Below, piece after piece: positions 1 to 5,118 of a stretch of DNA of 5,457 bases. This stretch comes from Eubacteriales bacterium (GTDB taxonomy: Bacteria; Bacillota; Clostridia; Oscillospirales; CAG-272). The position numbers and the translations under genes were made by a program. Numbering within the stretch: the first letter of the stretch is position 1; each line of letters opens with the position of its first letter. The stretch spans positions 1-5,457 of the forward strand of contig JAQVWU010000229.1 of assembly GCA_028709565.1 (NCBI GenBank), in the 5' to 3' direction. The notes under the pieces were generated by a model. That model saw only the letters and a list, made by a program, of their open reading frames with translations. It did not search any database and was not told where the DNA came from.

Positions 1-2
1 TC

Positions 3-863
3 TGCGAAGCCTATCAGCTCATGCGAGATTATCTCGGCATGACCGCCGATGAAATGCACGCCGTGTTTGCCGAATGGAATAAATCGGAACTCGACAGTTA
101 TCTCATAGACATCACTGCCGATATACTGGCATATAAGGATACCGACGGCGAACCCCTTGTGGATAAAATACTCGACACGGCGGGACAAAAGGGAACCGGC
201 AAATGGACGAGCATTGCCGCTCTTGAAGAGGGGGTTCCGTTAACCCTTATCGGCGAAGCGGTGTTTGCCCGCTGTCTGTCGGCCATGAAGGAAGAGCGTG
301 TGACGGCTTCCGGTGTGCTCGGGGGACAGATGGGCAGATTTGACGGCGACGATAAAACAGCCTTTATCGACGATATACGCAACGCGCTGCTCGCGTCCAA
401 AATCATTTCATATGCCCAGGGATATGTCTTAATGCGGTCGGCCGCGGAAACCTATGGCTGGAACCTCAATTACGGCGGAATAGCCCTTATGTGGCGGGGC
501 GGATGTATCATACGCTCGGTATTTCTCGGTAAAATAAAAGAAGCGTTTGACAATAACCCTTCTCTGACGAATCTGCTTCTCGATAAATATTTTAAAGATA
601 AAATTACCTCTCTGGTTCCGGCATGGCGCAGGGTTGTGGCTGCTGCCGTGACAAACGGCATTCCCACCCCGGCTTTTGCGGCTGCCCTCACCTATTATGA
701 CGGATATCGCTGCGAAAAGCTGCCTGCCAACCTGCTTCAGGCGCAGCGCGATTACTTCGGGGCGCATACCTATGAAAGACTGGACAGTCCCCGGGGCAGA
801 TTTTTCCATACCAACTGGACCGGCCACGGCGGAGATACGGCTTCAAGCGAATACGTGGTATAA
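3..863 (+). CDS. gnd: 6-phosphogluconate dehydrogenase, decarboxylating (C-terminal part; 5' end outside window)
   Basis: Oxidative decarboxylation of 6-phosphogluconate to ribulose 5-phosphate with NAD(P)+ (pentose phosphate pathway, cytosol). The frame is open from the left edge; about 286 residues are visible, so the N-terminal Rossmann domain and the catalytic Lys/Glu segment (about 185 residues) are missing from view, not from the gene. The fragment begins in the conserved CEAYQLM helix and continues through EWNKSELDSYLIDITADI, all-helical domain. Substrate-site residues are visible: Lys in QKGTGKWT (codon 201-203), Arg in VFARC (270-272), and the Arg/His of SPRGRFFHTNW near the C-terminus (His codon 807-809), which in the dimer reaches into the partner's active site. 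The tail HTNWTGHGGDTASSEYVV is the long tail type I recall from animal and yeast enzymes, rather than the short E. coli-type ending. The sulfatase gene follows after 9 nt. The internal ATG at 21 is not the start. Identification is very secure; cofactor preference cannot be judged. Confidence 0.96.
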   Translation, partial: CEAYQLMRDYLGMTADEMHAVFAEWNKSELDSYLIDITADILAYKDTDGEPLVDKILDTAGQKGTGKWTSIAALEEGVPLTLIGEAVFARCLSAMKEERVTASGVLGGQMGRFDGDDKTAFIDDIRNALLASKIISYAQGYVLMRSAAETYGWNLNYGGIALMWRGGCIIRSVFLGKIKEAFDNNPSLTNLLLDKYFKDKITSLVPAWRRVVAAAVTNGIPTPAFAAALTYYDGYRCEKLPANLLQAQRDYFGAHTYERLDSPRGRFFHTNWTGHGGDTASSEYVV

Positions 864-867
864 GGAG
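862..867 (+). promoter_or_regulatory. Ribosome binding site of the sulfatase gene, overlapping the gnd stop codon
   Basis: AAGGAG begins on the second base of the gnd TAA stop (861-863) and sits 5 nt before the sulfatase ATG at 873. There is no room for a promoter or terminator between the two genes. This supports one transcript and probably coupled translation. Confidence 0.8.
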
Positions 868-872
868 CGGTT

Positions 873-2255
873 ATGTCAAAGCATCCTAATATTCTGTTTG
901 TTTTCTCGGATCAGCAGCGGTTTTCCGACCTGGGCTGCTACGGCAGCAGCGAGGTTATCACCCCCAATATCGACAAATGGGCGCAGCAAGCCGTTGTATT
1001 CGACCGGTTTTATTCCAACTGTCCCGTCTGTGTTCCGGCGAGGGGCACGCTGCTGACCGGCACCTATCCCCTGCGCCACGGCGCCATAACCAACGACCTT
1101 CGCATACGGCCCGATTCGCGGAGTATTGCCCATATATTGAATGAAAACGGATATAATACGGCCTATTTCGGCAAATGGCATCTGGGGGGCGTTCCGCGCG
1201 ATCAGTTCATCACCGCAGAAAACCGGCTGGGCTTCGATTACTGGCGCGGCAGCAACTGCAATCATAATTATATGAAGTCCTACTACGATGACAATGATGA
1301 TGTCCGCCATTACACGGAGGGCTACGAGCCGCATATTCAGACCGGACTCGCCGAAGAGTATATCGCTTCGGCGGATACCGACCGGCCTTTTGCGATGTTT
1401 TTGTCATTTGGTACACCGCATGACCCATACGACCTGGTTCCCGCCGAAACAAAGGCGCTGTATGACCCGGAATCCTTTATTCTGAGGGACAATGTCACCT
1501 TTCCCGTAATGCGCTCACCCAGTATCAGGTTTGACGAAACCGCCCTCCGCGGTCAGATACAGGGTTATTATGCGCATATAACCGAACTGGATTCCATGAT
1601 GGGGCGGCTGATTGCCGCGCTTGACGGGCGGGGGCTGCGTGAGGATACTGTCATCGTATATACCTCGGACCACGGCAACATGCTGGGCAGCCACGGTCTG
1701 ACCGATAAACAGCTGCCCCATGAAGAATCGGTCCATATACCTTTCATCGTTTCATACGGAAATAAGCTCAGGGCAGGGCGCCGCAGCGGCATTGCGAGCC
1801 TTGTCGATATCGCGCCCACCTTGCTCTCGCTTGCCGGCATCGATATCTCGGGCGAAAGGTGTGACGGCTGCGACGCGTCGGATATTGTAAACGGTACGGC
1901 AGACGGCGGATTCGCTTATCTGACCGAATACATTCCCTGTCACCAGGCGTCGCTTCGCGGCAGCGGCGAATGGCGCGCGCTGGTCAGCGGCAGCTGCAAG
2001 CTTGTGCGCTCACCCGGCGCCGGCGGTATATGGCAAAATGAGCTGTATGATCTGGCGGCCGACCCTTTTGAACTGCGTGACCTTGCCGAAGACGGGGCAT
2101 ACGCTCATATTCTGGAATCCCTTGTCCGGAAGCTCGGTTCTTTGGTTGAAAAACATGACGGTTACCTTGACTGGCAGCAATTTATCAGGCAGAACCGGCT
2201 GATATCCGAATGGAATGAAAGTCAGCGTTACTTCGGTTTGGAGGAGATGGAATAA
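873..2255 (+). CDS. Sulfatase-family hydrolase (formylglycine-dependent, alkaline phosphatase superfamily)
   Basis: 460 residues, a usual length for a type I sulfatase. Hydrolyses a sulfate ester, or possibly a phosphonate/phosphate ester; the substrate is unknown. N-terminal PNILFVFSDQQR gives metal ligands D13 and Q14. The nucleophile motif is C53-V-P-A-R57 followed by GTLLTG, a full match to C-x-P-S/A-R, so C53 should be converted to formylglycine. Also visible are GKWHLG (K101, H103), H183 in GTPHDPY, and the second metal pair D266-H267 in YTSDHGNMLGSHG. The C-terminal subdomain carries the typical YDLAADPFELRDLA (about 390-403). DQ...DH instead of DD...DN resembles the choline-sulfatase/phosphonate monoester hydrolase side of the family (inference). 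There is no signal peptide or membrane segment, so it is probably cytoplasmic and acts on an imported or small substrate. The start is fixed by AAGGAG (862-867) overlapping the gnd stop, 5 nt before ATG. No formylglycine maturase (FGE or anSME) is in the window. Family call secure, substrate not. Confidence 0.93.
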   Translation: MSKHPNILFVFSDQQRFSDLGCYGSSEVITPNIDKWAQQAVVFDRFYSNCPVCVPARGTLLTGTYPLRHGAITNDLRIRPDSRSIAHILNENGYNTAYFGKWHLGGVPRDQFITAENRLGFDYWRGSNCNHNYMKSYYDDNDDVRHYTEGYEPHIQTGLAEEYIASADTDRPFAMFLSFGTPHDPYDLVPAETKALYDPESFILRDNVTFPVMRSPSIRFDETALRGQIQGYYAHITELDSMMGRLIAALDGRGLREDTVIVYTSDHGNMLGSHGLTDKQLPHEESVHIPFIVSYGNKLRAGRRSGIASLVDIAPTLLSLAGIDISGERCDGCDASDIVNGTADGGFAYLTEYIPCHQASLRGSGEWRALVSGSCKLVRSPGAGGIWQNELYDLAADPFELRDLAEDGAYAHILESLVRKLGSLVEKHDGYLDWQQFIRQNRLISEWNESQRYFGLEEME

Positions 2256-2279
2256 ATCGCATAAAATATATAAAAACAT

Positions 2280-2307
2280 GGCGGTCAGATTATGATATCC
2301 GACCGCC
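2280..2307. terminator. Bidirectional intrinsic terminator between the sulfatase gene and tepA
   Basis: Stem GGCGGTC (2280-2286) pairs with GACCGCC (2301-2307), 7 GC-rich base pairs. After an A-C mismatch, GAT/ATC adds 3 more pairs around a 6-nt loop. On the plus strand it is followed by GATTTTATTT; on the minus strand by ATGTTTTTATATATTTT, so it can serve both convergent genes. It lies 24 nt after the sulfatase stop and 4 nt beyond the tepA stop. Confidence 0.8.
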
Positions 2308-2311
2308 GATT

Positions 2312-3100
2312 TTATTTATCAGTGTTATTTGTATTATTCTTGTTTTCTTCGGATTTCTGTTCCTTCATCTCCCGCAGGGCGGCAATCGCGTCGCTCAGGC
2401 CTCCCACCGCTCCTATCAGTCCCAGTTCGACCGCCTCGTTTCCGTTGATTACACTGCCTATATCGGTGGCGATTTCATCGGTTTTCATAATAAGTTCCCT
2501 GACTTTATTGACATCCGCCTTTGAATGTGAACCGATAAAAGACAGAATACGGTCCTGCATCCTGTTGAAATAATAAAAGGTTTGGGGCGCTCCTATTACC
2601 GTTCCGCTGATGCGAACCGGGTGCAGGGTCATGGAAGCCGTCGGCACGATAAACGAACGCTTTGCCGAGACGGCAAGGGGTACGCCTATCGAATGTCCGC
2701 CGCCGAGTATGAGCGAAACGGTCGGTTTGGTCATGGACGCGATCATTTCAGCTATGGCCAGCCCTGCCTCGACATCGCCGCCCATGGTGTTGAGCATGAT
2801 AAGCAGACCGTCCACCGCGTCGTCCAGCTCCACCGAAACAAGCAGCGGGATTAAATGTTCGTATTTTGTAGCCTTTTGACCGCTGCCGAGAAGATAGTGC
2901 CCTTCAACCTGACCTATAATCGACATACAGTGCAGACGGAGGCCCTGACCTGCGGCGGTTATCGCGCCGCCCTTTATTATAGTATCAAGTTCAGCGCCTT
3001 TATCGCCGTCCTTTGTTTCGGCTTGTTCATCATCGCTGCTGTCGTTTTCATCTTGGTTAGATTGGTTAAACTGGTTAAAACAGTTCTCGGGTATCGGCAC
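2312..3100 (-). CDS. tepA: TepA-like ClpP-fold serine protease (translocation-enhancing protein family)
   Basis: A cytosolic, self-compartmentalising ClpP-fold serine peptidase related to Bacillus subtilis TepA (YmfB), linked there to protein export and clearance of small proteins. With the start chosen here it is 262 residues. Oxyanion/backbone motif LNTMGGDVEAG is at about 103-113. The nucleophile is S137 in GGGHSIGVP, the general base H160 in MTLHPVR, and the likely acid D213 in IATDIGSV, so the triad is complete. LHCMSIIGQVEGH and TKYEHLIP closely match TepA as I recall it. Residues about 6-35 form an acidic Asn/Gln/Asp/Glu-rich linker, and the C-terminus is a polar Lys/Asn tail. The GTG at 3100 is chosen because GGAGGAA (3107-3113) lies 6 nt upstream; starts at 3124 (GTG) or 3118 (ATG) extend the frame but have no Shine-Dalgarno. 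In Bacillus tepA lies near spoIIIE/ftsK, whereas here it stands alone, divergent from pduL and convergent with the sulfatase gene. Confidence 0.9.
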   Translation of the reverse strand: MPIPENCFNQFNQSNQDENDSSDDEQAETKDGDKGAELDTIIKGGAITAAGQGLRLHCMSIIGQVEGHYLLGSGQKATKYEHLIPLLVSVELDDAVDGLLIMLNTMGGDVEAGLAIAEMIASMTKPTVSLILGGGHSIGVPLAVSAKRSFIVPTASMTLHPVRISGTVIGAPQTFYYFNRMQDRILSFIGSHSKADVNKVRELIMKTDEIATDIGSVINGNEAVELGLIGAVGGLSDAIAALREMKEQKSEENKNNTNNTDK

Positions 3101-3106
3101 GATGTG

Positions 3107-3113
3107 TTCCTCC
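3107..3113 (-). promoter_or_regulatory. Ribosome binding site that decides the tepA start
   Basis: GGAGGAA on the minus strand, 6 nt before GTG at 3100. The longer reading starts (GTG at 3124, ATG at 3118) are preceded only by an AT-rich stretch without an anti-16S match. In that longer reading this site would be coding sequence (Thr-Glu-Glu). Confidence 0.75.
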
Positions 3114-3144
3114 GTCATTATCACAGTTTATTTAACATATTTAC

Positions 3145-3173
3145 TTTACTTTTTAACATAAATATAGTATAAT
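3145..3173 (+). promoter_or_regulatory. Candidate sigma-A-type promoter for the pduL-like gene
   Basis: TTTACT (3145-3150, 4 of 6 to TTGACA) and a perfect TATAAT (3168-3173) are separated by 17 nt. Transcription from about 3180 would leave a leader of roughly 135 nt before the pduL ATG at 3315. The region is AT-rich, so chance matches are possible, but the spacing is optimal and no better pair lies nearer the gene. Confidence 0.45.
3166..3171 (-). promoter_or_regulatory. Weak candidate -10 element for tepA, overlapping the pduL -10
   Basis: TATACT on the minus strand (5 of 6 to TATAAT) overlaps the plus-strand TATAAT. The matching -35 position (3189-3194, TGCATA) fits only 3 of 6, and there is no TGn extension. 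Transcription would start about 55-60 nt before the tepA GTG. Tentative. Confidence 0.25.
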
Positions 3174-3304
3174 TAAAACTGAGGAATATATGCATACGGA
3201 GAAAGAACGTCCGGAATTAATATTTTTCTTACTGTTTTTTCTTAATGTTATGTAAAATTTTTGTATTAATATTTTAATTTTATTTTTTTGCCGTGAAAAC
3301 GGTC

Positions 3305-3309
3305 GGAGG
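3305..3309 (+). promoter_or_regulatory. Ribosome binding site of the pduL-like gene
   Basis: GGAGG is 5 nt before ATG 3315. Directly upstream, CCGT (3291-3294) and ACGG (3299-3302) can form a 4-bp hairpin with a GAAA tetraloop, ending 2 nt before the site. The hairpin is small and leaves the site free; I see no evidence that it regulates. Confidence 0.7.
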
Positions 3310-3314
3310 TATAT

Positions 3315-3887
3315 ATGTCAAATAAGGTTATTGTCGAAACCTCGGCACGTCATGTGCATTTAACCGAAGCGCAGATTGCCATTCTTTTCGGGGAGGGAGC
3401 CGCACTGACGCGGAAGAAGGATTTGAGTCAGCCCGGTCAGTTTGCCTGCGATGAACGCGTGACCCTTGTCGGACCGAAAAGATCCATACAAAATGTAATT
3501 ATTCTCGGACCTGCCCGGTCGGCCGGCCAGGTTGAAATTTCGTTTACCGACGCGCGCACCCTCGGCATAGAGGCTCCCGTCCGTGAAAGCGGTGACATCG
3601 AAGGCACCCCCGGCATCAAAATAACGGGACCCAAGGGTGAGATTCAGCTGGACAGGGGCGTGATTGTCGCCAAACGTCATATCCATATGACCCCCGAGGA
3701 TGCGGTAAAATTCGGCGTGGCCGATAAGCAGACGGTGTCGCTTAAAATCGATTCGGTACGTTCGGCGGTCCTGGGCGACCTTGTTGTCCGCGTCAGCCCC
3801 AAATTCGCCGCAGCCGTCCATATTGATACCGACGAATCCAACGCCGTCGCCGCGTTCGGTATATGCTACGGCGAAATAATAAAATAA
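3315..3887 (+). CDS. pduL: Phosphate propanoyltransferase / PduL-type phosphotransacylase
   Basis: Reversible transfer of acyl groups between CoA and phosphate (acetyl- or propanoyl-CoA to acyl-phosphate), linking acyl-CoA to ATP formation through an acetate or propionate kinase. 190 residues, two tandem metal-binding repeats. Zinc-site motifs: SARHVHLT (H13, H15), AKRHIHMTPEDA (H122, H124) and HIDTDESNA (H169). By comparison with known PduL structures E96 in SGDIEGTPG is a further candidate ligand. R68 in ILGPAR is the conserved arginine near the CoA/phosphate site. The first motif begins at residue 10, leaving no room for the amphipathic N-terminal encapsulation peptide of microcompartment PduL, and no shell genes are nearby, so a free cytosolic enzyme is likely. 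The physiological acyl group cannot be read from sequence. Start ATG is supported by GGAGG 5 nt upstream. No acetate kinase gene is in the window. It forms a single-gene unit ended by the hairpin at 3909-3941. Confidence 0.93.
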   Translation: MSNKVIVETSARHVHLTEAQIAILFGEGAALTRKKDLSQPGQFACDERVTLVGPKRSIQNVIILGPARSAGQVEISFTDARTLGIEAPVRESGDIEGTPGIKITGPKGEIQLDRGVIVAKRHIHMTPEDAVKFGVADKQTVSLKIDSVRSAVLGDLVVRVSPKFAAAVHIDTDESNAVAAFGICYGEIIK

Positions 3888-3908
3888 AAGCGATAGCAAT
3901 CAATCCGA

Positions 3909-3941
3909 TAAAAGATCCGCAGGAAACACGCGGATCTTTTA
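3909..3941. terminator. Strong bidirectional intrinsic terminator between the pduL-like and URO-D-like genes
   Basis: TAAAAGATCCGC (3909-3920) pairs perfectly over 12 bp with GCGGATCTTTTA (3930-3941) around a 9-nt loop. On the plus strand GTTTTT follows. On the minus strand the T-rich arm CTTTTA ends the hairpin. The stop codon of the convergent URO-D-like gene (3939-3941) is the first triplet of the minus-strand stem. It starts 21 nt after the pduL stop. Confidence 0.88.
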
Positions 3942-5072
3942 GTTTTTGGCGGTTACTTTTTCATATCCGTAATTCAGGTAAAACATAAGATTGTCTATAT
4001 AATGAGCTGTCGGACGCGGATATTCCGCGTAACCTGCCGACGGGCATAAAATAAAGCGTCCGCTCTCCCTGCCCGCGTCGACACACTCATCGATTAAGGC
4101 GCCCAGTTCGTCCCGTGGGGCAAGCAGGATATCCTGAATCTCGATATTGCCCTCAAGACCGATGCGGTTTCCGAATTTTTTTACCACATCGCGCAGTATG
4201 ACGTCGCCGTTTTTGGGCGGTTCGAGGGGATTGAGTATATCGACCCCCATATCGATAAAGCGGTCGATAAGACAACCCGTTTTTCCGTGACAGTGAACCC
4301 ATACATATCCGCCGCCGTTGTGAATGAGATCGCAGAGCGGACGGTCATATTTAAGCACGAAATCATCGAAATCACGGGGGGACATGAGCGGCGGTATAAA
4401 CAATTCGGGTCCGACCCAGGCAAACGGAGCGCGGATACCGCAGCGAAGCGCATTTTCGACATGGGCGATAATGCGGTCCGAATAGGCGGAGATCACCTCG
4501 TCAAGCAGACCGCGGTCATCCGCGCTTAAAAAAGCCAGGGTTTCCGAACCGGTCATGCGGTGTACGGCATATGCCGCATGGTCCAGACCGAAGCAAACAA
4601 CCCCCCTGTCGCCCATCGCGGCTTCCGCGGCCGCGTGATTATCGGCAAAATCGAACGGTTCATATGGAATCGAAAGCAGTTTTTTCAGGTCCGACGCGTC
4701 CTTAACAGCGTACTCGAGTACATAGCCCGGCTCACCGACAGTGGACCAGCGATGAATCGCGTGCAGTTCGCCTTCGGGTGTGCGATAGGTTATATGGTTA
4801 TCCCGCCAGGCTTCCTGACCCGTCTCGCGGGTTTCGGAACTTACCATTCCCGCTCCGTTTTTGCCGTAATATATATCAAACGCTGAACCGCTGCCCCCGA
4901 AAAGATCGGTAATTTCAGACGCTTTTGCCGCCACGGGCGCGTAATCGGGGTGCAGCAGCCGGTCACCTTTACTGTATTTGCCGGCTCCCCACAGTTTGAG
5001 CGCCGGACGGTCGGTTTGTTCGCCTTTAAAAATGCGCATAAGGCGTTCGCGTGATGTCATCTCCGTTTTCAT
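3939..5072 (-). CDS. Uroporphyrinogen decarboxylase-family protein (URO-D/MtaA-like, probable methyltransferase-type)
   Basis: 377 residues, the usual length for the URO-D/MtaA/CmuA superfamily (TIM barrel). It begins MTSRERLMRIFKGEQTDRPA, the typical opening (M-T-x-R-E-R, DRP). Later segments fit the family: WVHCHGKTG (H260-C261-H262-G263), GVDILNPLEPPKNGDV (276-291), IGLEGNIEIQ (304-313) and FILCPSAGYAEYPRP (340-354). MtaA-type proteins use His-x-Cys plus a distal Cys to bind zinc. Here H260-x-H262 and C343 could take those roles, with the Cys two positions earlier than in the usual SPGCG. True heme-pathway HemE looks unlikely because its N-terminal arginine-rich substrate motif is not seen. 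Many such proteins act in methyl transfer with corrinoid proteins, but no corrinoid protein or activator is adjacent, so substrate and reaction are unknown. Start is set at ATG 5072, which has GGAGGT 6 nt upstream; the in-frame ATG at 5090 lies in a repeat and precedes that site. Confidence 0.88.
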   Translation of the reverse strand: MKTEMTSRERLMRIFKGEQTDRPALKLWGAGKYSKGDRLLHPDYAPVAAKASEITDLFGGSGSAFDIYYGKNGAGMVSSETRETGQEAWRDNHITYRTPEGELHAIHRWSTVGEPGYVLEYAVKDASDLKKLLSIPYEPFDFADNHAAAEAAMGDRGVVCFGLDHAAYAVHRMTGSETLAFLSADDRGLLDEVISAYSDRIIAHVENALRCGIRAPFAWVGPELFIPPLMSPRDFDDFVLKYDRPLCDLIHNGGGYVWVHCHGKTGCLIDRFIDMGVDILNPLEPPKNGDVILRDVVKKFGNRIGLEGNIEIQDILLAPRDELGALIDECVDAGRESGRFILCPSAGYAEYPRPTAHYIDNLMFYLNYGYEKVTAKN

Positions 5073-5078
5073 CGGAAG

Positions 5079-5084
5079 ACCTCC
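5079..5084 (-). promoter_or_regulatory. Ribosome binding site that decides the URO-D-like gene start
   Basis: GGAGGT on the minus strand, 6 nt before ATG 5072. The longer frame from ATG 5090 would add six residues (MNGGLP) encoded by the repeat end and this site itself, with no ribosome binding site in front. Confidence 0.8.
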
Positions 5085-5118
5085 GTTCATAGTTCATAGT
5101 TCATAGTTTATAGTTAAT
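5084..5118. repeat. Five tandem 7-bp repeats upstream of the URO-D-like gene
   Basis: Plus-strand units are CGTTCAT, AGTTCAT, AGTTCAT, AGTTTAT and AGTTAAT: two exact central copies flanked by copies with 1-2 changes. On the minus strand they read as repeats of ATGAACT ending directly at the ribosome binding site, so they would lie in the 5' leader or the promoter spacer. Because 7 is not a multiple of 3, the repeated ATGs fall in different frames. The first (5104) gives MNYEL then TGA. None has a ribosome binding site, so I treat it as non-coding repeat. Confidence 0.8.

Noticed and set aside
2582..2879. Plus-strand frames opposite tepA
   Set aside because: They are antisense shadows of a well-conserved protease and lack ribosome binding sites or family-like content.
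3291..3302. CCGT-GAAA-ACGG hairpin as terminator or riboswitch before pduL
   Set aside because: The stem is only 4 bp and no T-run follows it; the leader has no recognisable riboswitch fold.
3360..3899. Long minus-strand frame opposite the pduL-like gene (179 codons)
   Set aside because: Shadow frame: the plus-strand protein carries complete PduL motifs, while the minus frame shows no recognisable motif and starts inside the codons of the real gene.
5090..5104. Upstream micro-frame MNYEL as a leader peptide for the URO-D-like gene
   Set aside because: No ribosome binding site, and the sequence is fully explained by the 7-bp repeat.
5085..5118. Heptamer repeats as a CRISPR array or origin iterons
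   Set aside because: Units are 7 bp without spacers, only five copies, and no replication or Cas gene is nearby.
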